A stretch of DNA of 64,000 nt from Labyrinthula sp. Ha (GCA_015227615.1 JAALGZ010000005.1:310001-374000), one strand, 5' to 3'. Shown: positions 11,901 through 24,290, counted from the first letter of the stretch. Notes: generated from the letters alone by a model not told the origin. A program made the numbers and translations.

Positions 11901-12312
11901 TAATATTCTTTGTCGGAGAAAAATATTGATCTTACTTGTTAGAATATAATACTTTGCTCCGACTCAAAGTTTTTAGCTATAACTTTAAACCTGCAAGTAG
12001 CCATTAAATAAGTTCAAAAAAACTTAAGCACCCAATTTTATACCTGTATTTAGTTTACAAATAGGTATATATATACTGCGCAGAACTTTTTTCGGGTTAG
12101 TACTAACTGGTTTAGTTATTTAAATATATTCTCAGATATCTTTAATTTGACTGCTGCTCTGCCTAACATACATAAAAATCTTGAATTGCAGATGCATATC
12201 TTTTTCTTCACACAGCTTACACTTTATCTATTATCACATCCCTTGTAGTTGCAATGAATTCTTTTTTCAATCTAAAGCAAAGACAATTTTGCCCCAAGAG
12301 ATTAACTCTAAG
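8904..12312. other. Gene-free stretch
   Basis: No conserved coding or RNA gene recognised. The longest open frame (9490-9852, 120 codons, TTG at its edge) has no family resemblance and is probably chance. Confidence 0.5.
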
Positions 12313-13635
12313 CTATACACGTTGTAGCTTTATATTCTGTGAATGAAATAGCTTAAGCAAGTTTGTCATGAGCTCAGGAACTCCCTCACCTGAAGTTACT
12401 GAAATTTTGTTAATGCTGGAAGGTAGCTGCTGGTGATTGTTAACAGCTAAGCAGTTGAATAATTCTTCTTCTAAAATATCCAACCCTGCATCCAATAAAT
12501 GATCCAGCTTATTCACCGCTAAGATGGCAGGGCGCTTAGACAACCCGTCTTGGTATGCCTCCAGTTCTTCAATCAAACTAAAATATTGCTTTCTCAGGCT
12601 GTCTAAAACAAACTCCTTGGCACCCTCCTTGATTTCAGTAATTTCAAAGGTCTCTGGAAAAGCCAGAACATATAAATGAACTTTAGTACGTTCTATATGT
12701 TGCAGGAACTTATGATCTCGTGCAACAGATTTCGCTAATGACGTGTTTCCTATATTCTTATACGAGTCTGTGTCAGAAATCCCAGGTATATCCGCGACCT
12801 TGATAACTTGTTGCTCAACCAGCTCATCAGCTTCGCGCTCAAACTTTATAGTACCTATAGAAGGATGAACAGTGGTAAACTTATAGTTTGCAACCTTTGG
12901 TTTGCTTCTAGAAATAGCACCGAGTAGGCTACTCTTTCCTACATTTGGCCACCCAACAAGTCCTACATCTGCAATAGACTTCAAGCTCAATAATAACCGA
13001 TGTTTCTCTCCTTTTTTACCTTCAACATTGACATCTACTCTAGACATGTAAAACCATAGGAAAAACTACTTCGCACGAGTATCGACTAAGATCTCGTTTC
13101 CAGCACCTCCCTCTCCACCTCTGGCAACAAGAAACTCTTCCCCATGAGAGTCAAAGTCCTTCAAAAGCTTTCCATTTCTATCAATGGTATAAACTAAGGT
13201 TCCCAGAGGTACATCAATAATCAAATCTTTTGCTTTTTTCCCAGCTTTGTTGCTTCCAGATCCATTGCCACCAGAAGCAGCTTGCCACAAATATTTATTC
13301 AAAGCTAGATCCTTGCCATTTGAGCTTCCTCGAATATAAACATCTCCTAAGGTTAAAAATAAATACAAATAACCTCCAGAACCGCCGCAACCACCGTTGG
13401 GTTTTTTCTTATAGCTCCCAAGTGACTGAAACGCTATACAACCATTTCCACCTTGACCACCACTCACTTCAATTCTCAGTTCATCAACAAATCGTTTGAA
13501 CCCGCGAAAGAATTGTAAAACTGGTCTTTTCCTTTCTAGTTTTCGAGATTGTGAAATACCAGTCTTAACAACCTGCTTCCACCGACTTTGTGTTTGAAAA
13601 ACTATCATATTCAGGATGCTTGGTAATGCAATCAT
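12313..13635 (-). CDS. OBG-family GTPase, probably mitochondrial (MTG2/GTPBP5-like)
   Basis: Three exons (13635-13374, 13346-13070, 13039-12313) give 421 aa. The glycine-rich OBG fold starts at VDELRIEVSGGQGGNGC (about residues 49-66); removing a 27-nt in-frame intron restores GGSGGDVYIRGSS, the conserved Obg glycine segment, and removing a 30-nt intron joins the fold to the G domain. G-domain motifs: GWPNVGKSSLL (P-loop), TTVHPSIG (switch I), DIPGI (DxPG) and NKLD (NKxD). The basic N-terminus (MIALPSILNM... then Lys/Arg-rich) suggests a mitochondrial presequence; OBG homologues there help assemble the large ribosomal subunit. It is divergent from SYS1, sharing a 68-bp promoter. Confidence 0.93.
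13040..13069 (-). other. 30-nt intron in OBG gene
   Basis: GTAGTT...TGTCTAG. Retention brings an immediate in-frame stop; removal gives RAKVDVNVEGKKG and links both halves of the OBG protein. Confidence 0.92.
13347..13373 (-). other. 27-nt in-frame intron in OBG gene
   Basis: GTTATT...CCTTAG, the shortest intron seen. It has no stop; retention would insert hydrophobic YLYLFLTLG into the Gly-rich fold, while removal gives GGSGGDVYIRG, matching the Obg consensus. Confidence 0.85.
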
Positions 13636-13703
13636 GTTGAAAGTTAAACAGCTTTTGGGCAATCCTATTTTAATTAGAAATAAGAAAGGACAAGTGTTTC
13701 TTC
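13636..13703. promoter_or_regulatory. Bidirectional promoter, OBG / SYS1
   Basis: Only 68 bp separate the two start codons (13635 and 13704). It contains TTTTGGGCAA at 13653-13662, the octamer that recurs upstream of the lectin, M16 protease and FYVE/JmjC genes. Confidence 0.5.
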
Positions 13704-14249
13704 ATGCCATTCTATGCAAGTCAAGCCTGGGATCCAAAATTTATTTGCGCCCAAATTTGTGCTGTACAAGTACTTTTTTGAATTTCTTTATCTTCAGTGT
13801 CTTGCCTATATAAGTCTTGGAATCCTTCTCATTTTATTAAACGCTATATTCAACATCCAGATGAGTCTCTCTTTTTTGTTTGACGCAAGGAAGGTAACCT
13901 TTAGTACGGGAGAAGGAGTCGCTGTTATAATGACAACTCTCCTGAACTCGCTTATTTGGTACATACTTACCCACAATAATTTTCTAGCGCTGTTTTTCTT
14001 TTTTTCATCGTTGAACGTGCAAAGAAGTGTTTGGATTTTGCTTTCACAACTCACTTGATCCACCTCATATTTTGCACATTATATGCTGGTTTTCCCGATA
14101 CTTTGGACTGGTGGATTTTGAATATAGTGGCGATGATTATTATGGCAAGCTTGGGTGAACATCTTTGCTCACGGCTAGAGCTTTCTGAAATTAATGTGTC
14201 TGATTTTCTGAACTTCAGACCAGACAAGTCTTCCTCTTCAATTGTGTGA
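13704..14249 (+). CDS. SYS1: SYS1 homologue, Golgi membrane protein
   Basis: Three exons (13704-13769, 13798-13958, 13988-14249) give 162 aa, near the human length of 156. Splicing is required: exon 1 supplies QAWDPKFICAQICAVQ, matching the conserved WDP motif; exon 2 LFDARKVTFSTGEGV; exon 3 ERAKKCLDFAFTTHLIHL and WWILNIVAMIIMASLGEHLC, all characteristic of SYS1. Four membrane segments are expected. SYS1 resides in the trans-Golgi and recruits the small GTPase ARFRP1/Arl3 for traffic. No single long frame reveals this gene; it appears only after two 28-29 nt introns are removed. It converges on the Tim17-like gene with 9 bp between stops. Confidence 0.92.
13770..13797 (+). other. 28-nt intron 1 of SYS1
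   Basis: GTACTT...ATCTTCAG; joins CAQICAVQ to CLAYISLG, matching the first SYS1 membrane helix. Confidence 0.9.
13959..13987 (+). other. 29-nt intron 2 of SYS1
   Basis: GTACAT...TTTTCTAG; joins LLNSLI to CAVFLFFIVERAKKCLDF, matching SYS1. Confidence 0.92.
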
Positions 14250-14258
14250 ACTTAGAGT

Positions 14259-14750
14259 TTAAACTTGCTTTGTGTAATATCTGTTAGTTTCACTTTGAAC
14301 AGAGTTATGTTTGTACTCATTTCTCTCAGAGAAACCAATAAGATCAAAGTCATTAAACTCCAGGAACAAACTCAACCCAGAAATCAGTAATCCGCTTACT
14401 ACTGTCGTTCTTATGCTGTTGTGTCTCATTCCAATCACAGCTGCCGCAGCCCAACTCCCTAAAAACGTGCTGAGCTTTACACCTGGTGCCGTAGATTGCT
14501 GCATAATAGATGCAGAAAAAGCATCAGTGGCTGAGAAAGCACAGGCTACAGCCCCTCCATACAAAGTTTTCGAGGAAATAGTTCTTGCAACTTGAGAGAA
14601 TGGGATTTTTCCGTGAAACGCTGGGTTTAAGCCCCATGCGAGCGAAAGTGCTCCATAGGTAGCACCAAAAACAAGTCCATATGTTGTGCCGAGGAATGTG
14701 TTGACAGCAGGACCTTCGCTGGTTCTGATCGTTAGGTCAGTGAGATGCAT
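14259..14750 (-). CDS. Tim17/Tim22/Tim23-family-like protein
   Basis: A 163-aa single-exon protein starting at the ATG at 14750. Glycine/alanine-rich hydrophobic helices (TFLGTTYGLVFGATYG, GGAVACAFSATDAF, TFLGSWAAAAVIGM, VVSGLLISGLSLF) with small-residue packing match the Tim17/22/23 fold, as used by import-channel subunits and by complex I subunit B14.7/NDUFA11. Which branch it belongs to cannot be told by eye; the ATDAF...NxxxxxxLGSWAAAAVIGMR region is closest in feel to Tim17-like or NDUFA11 proteins. The charged C-terminal tail (about residues 130-163) is not conserved. Expected location is the mitochondrial inner membrane. Confidence 0.6.
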   Translation of the reverse strand: MHLTDLTIRTSEGPAVNTFLGTTYGLVFGATYGALSLAWGLNPAFHGKIPFSQVARTISSKTLYGGAVACAFSATDAFSASIMQQSTAPGVKLSTFLGSWAAAAVIGMRHNSIRTTVVSGLLISGLSLFLEFNDFDLIGFSERNEYKHNSVQSETNRYYTKQV

Positions 14751-16677
14751 CTTCGATTTTCAATCTTGAGCCGGTGGTTTCTATATTAACGTTTGTAGTA
14801 ATGTAATATTGCGAATATCTCAAAGTCTTGGTCAGAGGAAGTTGGTTTCAGAAATTCAAGGATGATACTGCATAAAAGTTCAACCAAAGCAGGAAGATTA
14901 GTTGCCTAGAATTACCCTGTGTTATACGCATATTTTCTTAACTCTAGTTTGACTAATGAATGCTATTTTGATCCACCTACTACGAGAGCTCTCGAGAAAA
15001 AAAACTGAATTGGGCTTAGAACAGATCAAAAGCAATTGTGTTTCCTAGGAGAAAAAACTCAGATTGAATCAGTGCTGAGCTAAAAAACGATTTAATTATT
15101 TGTTTCAGATATTTTTACTTGGGCTTAGAGCTTGTTTGCAGCCTCTAGTCTCATTTCATAAACCCTAATCTGTTCTTCGTTTTCTTGCAGCGTAAGGGGC
15201 TTCAGTGGTTGGGATACCACTAAGTAAAGGCTACAAATAAAACAATCTTTTCAGAAAACTAAACTTAATATTTTCTAAGATGTGCTAGTTATGGCTTAAC
15301 CTCATGCTGTTTCCCTGGCTTTTTCTAAACGTAGTGGCTCTCTTTATTGAGGTTCTCTATAGAAGGCGAAGAGAAGGTAACATTTTGACTAACGTGTAAC
15401 TTCGACTTGTTTAAAACAAAAACCAATGACCTCATTAAATCAATATAGAATTGTGTTTAAAAAAATCTTCGATGTAAAATGACGTATAGCTTATTTACGT
15501 GGTGACCATCGAGTAACTCGGTATTTCCTGTTGTACTTGCGTCATTTGCTTCTTGGCAACTCATCATTCCCACACAGGGTTTCTCAGAATAAAGTACTAA
15601 AAAAATTGAGCCAAGATATTTTTTTATTCATTGTTAAAAGATATTTTAGAGGGAAAGATTAAGAAAAATTGAGATGAACAGAGGCTAAAAGGATACATGA
15701 AAATTATACAGGGTAAGAAACAATGAACAGATGTACTATATAAGATTCCTTCCTAGTAACTTTCCCGTTAAGGTTTAAAGCCTTAGATTACACTCTTCTT
15801 ACAATTCAATTTTTTAATAATTGCTTGAATGGCTTTACCAGATTTGAAGAGCTTGTTCCTAAGCTATATACAAATGAGGTTATACATTGGTAACCTTAGA
15901 ATACATGAAACATGCCAAAGATAATGATACAACCCCATGTAACATAGGATGTTAATGATATTCAGATAGACTGCTAGAAATATTCTATATAAGACATAAT
16001 ATAAACTATATCAGAAGACTTTGAAGCACTCAAATAGATTGTTGCTTTGATGTTTACAAATAGAACACTCCAGCTCCTCAATAATCCCATTTCAGTGTGT
16101 TCTTAAGGGGATAAAATATATAACTGTTTAACGCCATAGCACCCTACACCAAAGCAAGAAGAACTGCCATAAAATCAAACCCTATTTAAATAGGATTTGA
16201 TACTAAATCAACGCCATAAACTATCTTTAGTTTTCTGCTGAATCTATTAAAGTTTTATACAGTAAAAGTAAGAGATTTCTAACCAAGCCTATGTTATTAA
16301 TCATTTCTTTCATCTATTTTTGGATGTAAGTTTAAAATATATTCTACATAGTTCATAGAGCCAGAAGCCTGTCATATAATTTGTATATCCCCTTTCCCGT
16401 AATTGAACTAGAGTATTGGAGTAAGAAAACTCATGGGGTGTCCTAACAAATCTTAAGCCGGAAGCCGAGAATGTTAGTGTCCTATATACTTCAGCTCTTC
16501 AGCCAACATGAAATGTTAAGAATTCCATTTTTAATCCTTTCATCGGTAGTATTTTTGAATTAATAAGTATCCTATTTAGCAAAGTGGCTAATTATAGTCT
16601 TACGGGCCTTAAAGTTTTTTTTTTCAAATAAAAACTAATACCGCTAATTACTACAAGAAATAAAGAATATCGACAAC
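14751..16677. other. Gene-free stretch
   Basis: No recognisable gene, RNA or repeat. Confidence 0.5.
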
Positions 16678-17155
16678 TAGGGGTGAAATTTGATTCATTG
16701 ATATTTTATCAATAAGAAATATGGTTATATTCTTCCTATTGATTGATTCTGATAATTCCGCAACCATTTTGATGGATAATTGAGAATCAATTGATAATCA
16801 ATACAAGGCTGTGTTACAACTCCCTGGGCCATATAGCCAAACCCACTTTCTCATTTTTTATCGTACCCAGGGATTCAAAAATTAGCCAAACTGCCCAAAC
16901 ATATCCTATTATTGGATCATTCCATTTCACGTGGCCAGTTCTTAAAGGTTTTGATTTGGTGCAGAAAATGTGTATAAAATTTTCGACAATATAAAATAGT
17001 ACCACATAGCCCATATTCATTTTGATAATCAATTAATGATCAGAATAGAATTAGAATCATTTGATGAAAATAAAAATCCATGTTCTTTTATTGATAATCA
17101 AATTCAAAGTAATTATCAAATAATTATTGATAATCTTTATTAAATCGCACTCCTA
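16678..17155. mobile_element. hAT-type MITE, copy B (best preserved)
   Basis: 478 bp. The left end is TAGGGGTGAAATTTGATT; the right end, reverse-complemented, reads TAGGAGTGCGATTTAATA. Flanking octamers TCGACAAC and TTGACAGC match at 6 of 8, both mismatches being transitions. hAT transposons make 8-bp duplications and have short ends of this form. The interior carries GGGCCATATAGCC (16826-16838) and arrays of TGATAATC-like subterminal motifs. Two overlapping short open frames here have no homology. Confidence 0.85.
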
Positions 17156-20100
17156 TTGACAGCACAGTAATAACATCAGGCTAGTATGTACATTTAGCAT
17201 CATTTGTTTATTATAAGTTAATCTTTCAGTTGTAAATGATGGTATCAATGTTGTCTAGTTTTGTTGTCCCATGATACATGTGTATGTTTATTGTAAACTT
17301 TCTCAGTGGAGGTAATTCCTAAGCACATATATTTGAAACCTGATCCAAGAAAACCACATTCTAAGAGCTGTTTGCAACTATCTATAGATGAAAAGGTTAC
17401 AGTTCAAAGCGAATATCCTGAATTGGTTAAATTATTTGGCCAATTCAATGTTAATACTTACAAATTAAATAGGTCTTGGATGTAGGTTATTCAGTATCAG
17501 GCTTGTGCTGGGAACGATAGAAAACATGCTAATAGTAACATTCTCTGTATTGTCATTGGTACTAAAGCGACATATGCTTTATAGAATAACCCAATAATAT
17601 GGTTACTTTCATTTTCTAGGTACAAGGTACGAGGGGTCTGGATAATATGTGAATGAACACCGATTAACAAATTTAATTGAAAGTAAAGCTGACTCCTTTA
17701 GCAGAAAGAAATTAGTATTGAGATACCTTTCTTCGAAAGCTATTCATCCAGGTTAGTTAATCACAACATATAAAGCTTCTTTCCACATACTTATATTATT
17801 TCAAAATAGATTTCTGGTTTCTGATAGGGTATGAAGTTTTTGTTGAAAATCTTTTGTTGAATCCTTATTACATGGACATAATGAAATACAGTGCATCATA
17901 GCAATAACCTAATTACTTGTCCGTACTTCTTGGTTATAATAAAAAAATAAACGTAATAAATGATGCTTATAAGCTTTTACTAATCTGCGGGATACTAGCT
18001 TGCCGAACATGTAGTTTGAACTTGAGAGTTAAGATCTACTCGAAGGACACATACAGAAAACATGAATAGGCAAAAAATCATCGAGGGGGTTAATCATTAG
18101 TATTATTAGCTTTATGGTTATATTTCACATTGATTAGGTGCGAATAAGTTAAGTGTACTGATATATTTGAAGACAACATGAATTAAGGAACTATTAAAGA
18201 TGAAATTGAAAGTCAAATAATACAGGATAGTATAAGCAAGCAAATATTTACCTATATTACCTAGTTTCTTTAATACTCTAATATACACGAAGGATATGAG
18301 GAAAGCTCATTCAGATACTTTTGATATGCTTTAAAAAACTCGTCTTATTTTTGTCTATATAGACAACATCTGCTACAAAGCGAGCAGCATTTCCAGTTAA
18401 ACAATTTTTATAGATCTTTCTGTTTCCAATTTCAGCATCATTAAACCGAAAAAATATTTTTGTATATTCTCACTAATTATAGAAACTCGAATATTTTCAA
18501 AACTATCATTTCTTTGCTCTTAGAATAATTTAAAATTATATTTATAGGAAACAGGATATCTATTCATGGCGTTGATATCTTACATTAAGGCCCCGTAAAT
18601 CTTTGCTACAATTTCCTGATCCTCTCTAGATTAATTGTTCCAATAATCTAAAAGGTAGACTATCTCAGAGCCTTAAGAATTGTACAAAGCCCTGATTTAC
18701 TCTACTAGCTTTATCTTATTGTCATTTTCAAGCCATTTTTTCTACAATAACGTTTCTGCTATTTTTATCTTAACTATCCTTTTCTCTAAAGCAACCCATT
18801 CCCGTATTCTGGAGTCTTATATTTGAGTTATTGTATAACAGTAATAGTGTTCTCGGATTTCTCCCCAATCTACCAACCTTTGAATACTCCAGCCAAACCT
18901 ATTTACGTTGGATAAATGGTCAGCAACGAAGGTTTCTAAATACATGCTCTCTTCGGACTGTGTCTTGCACATGTCTAAAAATAATTCCCCTTCTCTTGCC
19001 AAGCACAATCCCTAAAATAATTATTCCATCAATGTCGATATCAGATGTAGTCATAGTGTGGGTGTTTTCAGGGAACCTCCATTACTTACTGTATTAGAAA
19101 TCAGATGAAATAGAATTATAGGATCTATTTAGATAGAAACGTGCTTCAACACAAGATTATTTTGTAGCAAATACTAAAAAACCTTTAGTTTTAGGTTAAT
19201 AAAAAATAAATACAAGAGAATGTGTAAATCATTTATTATTTGCTCTGTACAAGGCTGAAAAATATTATATACAAAAAATACTAGCTAAAACCCATATCTC
19301 TAAGACGTTGAGTAAAAATAAGAGTTTCATTAAGCCAGATATTTAGAACTATGTTATACACCAACCATGGCAGATCAATGAGAAACATAAATTTAATTCA
19401 TAAATCAATCTAGCAACCAAGGGATGTAGCAAGAAAGTATTTTAAAATTAAGATTCATGACAGATCTTTGCTTTGATAGGAAATTCGAAAAGGGTACTCA
19501 CTATACACAAGGAGAATAAAGTCAGGAGAACTAAAAAAGTAGTACAGTAACACTGTTCAAAGATTATAAAATAACTCCACTATTGTGCAACGTATCTGAT
19601 GTGTAAAATTTTGACATGCTTTTATTTGAGATGTTGAAAACAGTAATTGTCTACTTAGTGTTATTAATAGTACCGATGCATTTCATATAATTATTAAAAT
19701 CATCTATCCATCTACAGATACATTTACCATCATCCAGTTTATTAACTACTTCAGTGATAAGCCTTCTGATTTGATATTTATTTCAGTATTTCCATGCTTT
19801 GTTTTTGTGGTTTGTGACAATAACTCAAATTCTTAATTACCTAAAGTTTTCGCTAGATATATTGAAAGTTCATGAGGTAATTCATAATCTTACACCTGCC
19901 ATATCATACACAACCCAAATACATATTATTTAATTCCTTTTAGAGGCGTGATAGCTTAACAAATGGTCGATGATGTTACTAGGGGTTTATGTCTACATTG
20001 TGCAAAAACCATAACGAAGAAAATAGAGCTATGCTACACAATCTTGCTATGATATAAAGAATCAACGGAGATGTTTAGGTCGTATGATTCATATTTGTAT

Positions 20101-21498
20101 TTAATTATTACATATTATAGCACAATATTCAGTACCAAAAATTTTGCAGGTTGTACATATATTTCTTGAAGCTCCTGGTACAGTTATATTCCATCTCCCC
20201 AAGAACTATATCTACCAATGTCAGAGCATGCTTAAGGAACAGATTGGTGTTTTGAAATAAATTTTACCGCTGTTTTCATACCTCCTGGTTCAAACATAGC
20301 TTCCATATAGAGTAGTTTTGACTCATAAAGTTATTAGAGCTAGAATATAAGGAATTGAAATATTAACTGCTTGCACAAGCTGAGACCTATCAAACCTATA
20401 ATATAGTGGCCATTCGTGAGTGCTGTTAGATACAAAATACTAAACACAGATCTACAGCCGTAGAACAGAATATGTCAGGACTACATACCCTGACTCAATT
20501 ACTCATAGAACAAACCAGGAGAAGTAGCTAATTAATGGTCATACTGAAGGAGTTTTTCAAGACATGAAGTTTCAACTAAATGAATGCAACAATATTAGAG
20601 TTTAACAGGAGTAAATGCTTAATAATTCAAAGTACCTTCACGATGAAACCTTAAATATGACAATGATCAGAGCAAACATATTTAAAATGTCAATAATTTC
20701 CTCCAAACACTAATCAGGTAACTGTATTCATTCAGTTCTAAAGTGTAGACAAGTTGTTTTCACCCCGCATCTAGGAAATCAGGTACATTATTCATTTGTG
20801 TGTAGGATGTAAGCTACCTCAAAGGGTAATTATCTGTACTATAACCAGTGAGTAATTTTTCCCTAAGTTTCAAAATAATAATTTAATAACTGAAATTCTT
20901 TTCATTCATTCTTCAACTGACCCGCATTAGAGCCAGGTGTATCAGTAAACTTCAATTTACATCGGTTGCACAGTGGATGCTGTATAGGAAGTGATATTAG
21001 GGACGATTGTCTAATGGAACTACTGGTACACAACAATATATTAATTATTACGATTGATTTACCTAATGATTAAATGAAACTCCATAATTCTTGAACCCGG
21101 TCTTTAGGAGCAGTTGTTGCTGATTGTCACGAAAAAATTGCTATGACGGCAGACCAGTCTAGTTCAAAGTAAAATAAGTATGAGAGGAGTCATTATTTGA
21201 AGGGAACCCTGTTTTATGTGTTCAGGATCTTAAATACTTTAGAAGATCACGGTTCCGTGCAGAATTCATTGATTTGCAAAAGTTAAGGATATTTGCAAAG
21301 CCATCTATCAGCATGATTGAGAATCTATCAATAATGTATTCAAGAGAGCTTCTCCTGATCAATGCGCCAGTAAGAATGATGCTGAACAAGTATCCCCGCT
21401 AATAAGATAGAATGTGAAAAACCCAATTTATCGTGGGCAAATACATTTCGTATTAACCAGGAATTAATTTAAGCAAATTTTGCCTGGATAATGTTAGC
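17156..21498. other. Gene-free stretch
   Basis: No conserved gene recognised. The segment near 17540 has a partial resemblance to U6 snRNA on the minus strand but is not a usable U6 (see rejected items). Confidence 0.5.
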
Positions 21499-21973
21499 TG
21501 AGGATGTATTGAATTTGTTAATGTTTCATCAAGAATTTTATGCCTAAATTTTTTTTGTTGATTAATTCTGATAATTCCACATCCATTTTGGTTCACTATG
21601 GGTATTCAATTGATTATCAATATAATAGCGGGCCGCATGACCACGAGTCAAATAGTAAAACGAAATTTTATTATTTTATACCGTATGAGAACTTTGCTGA
21701 AAAGGGCCATGTGGCCCAACTGTGTCATATTACTTGACTATTACCAGACCAAGTGGCCCTTTATATGGGTTTTCAATCAGTACAAAATTGAATTATCTAT
21801 ATGGCGAGCTCGGCTAAGGTCTTGTGGCCCAGTTTTTTTATTATTAATCAATTGATAATTTCAGTGAAATCATAATCGTTTGAACCGAATCATAATCTCA
21901 ATTCACTTACTAAAAATCAGAATCATTAAGCTTATTATTTAGTTATGGATATTTTTTCTAAATCCGATGTCTA
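21499..21973. mobile_element. hAT-type MITE, copy C
   Basis: About 475 bp; it shares the block TTGATTAATTCTGATAATTC and a right end ...AAATCCGATGTCTA that matches the family end (reverse complement TAGACATCGGATTT). The left end is decayed and no target duplication is readable, so boundaries are approximate. It contains the perfect-arm palindrome GGGCCATGTGGCCC at 21704-21717. Confidence 0.65.
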
Positions 21974-22347
21974 GCCCTTAATAAAAGGTTTCTTGCTTCA
22001 TTATTAAGTTTCATAAGTTTCATGAAAATGAAACTGCAGCTACTTCATTCTACAGTTGCAATAGTAGAACTGATCCCTAAAGCATATCTGTATATTTTTC
22101 TTTCTTCCAGAAAAAGGGAAATAGGCAAAATTTTCATATTCATTTCAACCCATTAATAACCAGAATTAAGTAAATAAACATGCTTCTTACATGTACTGTG
22201 CAACGATGAAAATTTTGTAAAGAATCTGGATTGAAAAAAAGAAACTCGATGTTTCAATGGAAGGATGCCTTGGATATGCCAACCCGAGTTCAAAAGTTTC
22301 CAGGAACCAGTTCTCCTTTAGGTAGTCTAAATGTATTTATAACCTAA

Positions 22348-22371
22348 CCCCCCCCACCCCGCGCCGCCGCG
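22348..22371 (-). other. C-rich tract / possible G-quadruplex
   Basis: A run of eight C, then A, four C, and a GCGCCGCCGCG tail in otherwise AT-rich DNA. The minus strand reads as G-runs that could fold into a quadruplex. Nothing links it to a gene. Confidence 0.5.
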
Positions 22372-23419
22372 TTTCGAAATAACGGGAGTTAAATATTGAA
22401 AAATGAAAAGTCGATCGGGCAGGCATCCACTTTGAGGGATGTGGACGTAGTGTTATTACTAAAAATTTAGCTCTCTAATTCTTTTGTTGTAGCTTTAAAC
22501 AACAAGATCCTGGAACAGGCTAAAAAGAAAATGAAGACATATCTCTAAACAGAAATAGAAAATATTTCAAATTTCATACCAGGTTAAGCACAAGCATTAT
22601 ATCCTGCTCTAAAACTACTACTTGTATATCACAACTCAGAAGTAAACTTGAATAAAAGTTGACCGAACCAAAGACACAGCTGTCTCTACACGTATCCAAA
22701 TTATACAAAATCAACTGAGAGCTCTAAGAACCTCACTAAGGGGAAAATATAATTTCAATAACGGCAAAGCCAGCAATTTTCGCTCAAACTAGATCCGCTG
22801 GTCTCCCAGTCTCAAGGCATTCGACCTCTGCCGTTGCCAATCTAGCTAACCAAAGAAAGTGGGGAGAGCTCTAACACAGCACAACAAGTGATCTTGAGTT
22901 TACATTTGAAGTTTTAATAACCTTTCCATAGCTAAAAGGTCAAGAACGAGTTCCTGTCACAGCTGCTTAAAATATTAAATAAGCATTTATGTTTTTGTCA
23001 TGTTGTTTTCTTGTGTCATTTATCCAATCAGATTCTAGTTTACTTGCCGATTAGAGCTGAATCAGACTTTTCCCGATATCGGTGCCATTAGCAATCTATG
23101 CTTCTGGTCCACCTATCACATATAAGTAAGCCATTATGACCCAAATAACCCCAAAGTCCTAATGTTCTATCTTTTAAAATTCAAATACTTCCTATCCATT
23201 CTGTGGTGACACAATATTGTTGCAAGAGTTAAAACTTACAACCGAATTAAAATAAGAACAATTTAGGTTTGTTGGCAAACGTGTAAGATATACACGGCAT
23301 TCTATTGTGCGAACTTCAGTCGCCAAGAGTCAGCAAAGCAAACGACCAATCCATCAGAATAAAATTGTCCGAGAAAGCGATGGAATGCATCTTCACTTCA
23401 GAGGAGGTTTTATGAAGAC

Positions 23420-23444
23420 GCGGGGAGTCTTTCATGCTCCCCGC
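23420..23444. other. GC-rich hairpin
   Basis: Perfect 8-bp inverted repeat GCGGGGAG / CTCCCCGC around a 9-nt loop. It could be part of an unrecognised structured RNA spanning roughly 23280-23465, where GC content is raised, but no RNA family is recognised. Confidence 0.45.
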
Positions 23445-24155
23445 TGTGAGGGGTGAGACCTTTCACATTTTATTACTTTTTAGCTTTACGTTCAAGAATA
23501 ACGTATTCAAATGAAGGGTTGAATACGCTAAATTTTGTTCTGGAAATTTCAAGCAGGATTAATATAGAAAAGAAAAGGATTCAAGAAAAATGAAAACAAA
23601 ATTTCAGGAAAGGGATTCATATACTGAAAAGAAAAGAACAGTTCAAGAAAAAGGATTTCAATATGGAAAATAACAGGGATGGGGGTGTCGATTTATATTT
23701 GGATGTAGTAAGTTTTGTATTGACTTATAACAACTTAAATCTTAACTTTTTATTTAGGTTACATTCATTGCTGTGCAGTAAACGCTACTCCTATTGCAAG
23801 TCAAACTATGAGAAAACCTCAGAATGAACCAACTATGCAACATCTTTCCACCTAATTCTGATAGTGCTTTTTTCAGAGTACGAAGCAAAGAAATAAGCCC
23901 CTTTCCATAATTAAAACTCCTACTTTCAACCAAGTTGTTTCCCATGATCTTTTCAACTCTGGACAAATCACTCTAAACATCCAATTTCCTCAACATAGGA
24001 TTAAGAAGCTAAACTAATGTTCATGTCAAGAGATAAACACTCTTTCTTCTATTCTTTTAATCCTTAGTTTGGTAACTTAGAACCTTAGTGTTCAACTTTT
24101 TACCCCTGTTACTATGCAACGATACCTCAAAAGTTTCTCAAGTATAAAATTTTAC

Positions 24156-24194
24156 AATGGCCAATTTGGCCATTCGTTCTTTCATGCAGCCAAT
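24156..24194 (+). promoter_or_regulatory. Palindrome and CCAAT box upstream of 24291 gene
   Basis: AATGGCCAA-T-TTGGCCATT (24156-24174) is a perfect inverted repeat with a one-base centre; CCAAT(CAG) follows at 24190-24194, 97 bp before the ATG. The CCAATCAG form also stands upstream of COQ8. Regulatory role inferred. Confidence 0.4.
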
Positions 24195-24290
24195 CAGATT
24201 CTGTGTGTATTTTACACGTGCGTCAAAAAACCTGAACTCCGACAAAAAAACGAAGCTAAAAAAGATACATTGAAACAATATCCAAGAATA

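Larger units (their letters stand above)
21974..24155. other. Gene-free stretch with GC-rich spots
   Basis: No conserved protein seen. It contains a C-rich tract (22348-22371), a strong GC hairpin (23420-23444), and purine-rich imperfect repeats of AAAAGGATTCAAGAAAAA type at about 23570-23670. Confidence 0.5.

Noticed and set aside
17530-17585. Minus-strand resemblance to U6 snRNA (ACAGAGA and ATTAGCATG)
   Set aside because: The catalytic ACAGAGA box and AGC triad are separated by an extra seven bases and the 3' part does not match U6. At best a relic.
22780-22870. Minus-strand GGTCGAATGCC resembling a tRNA T-arm
   Set aside because: No consistent cloverleaf could be drawn.
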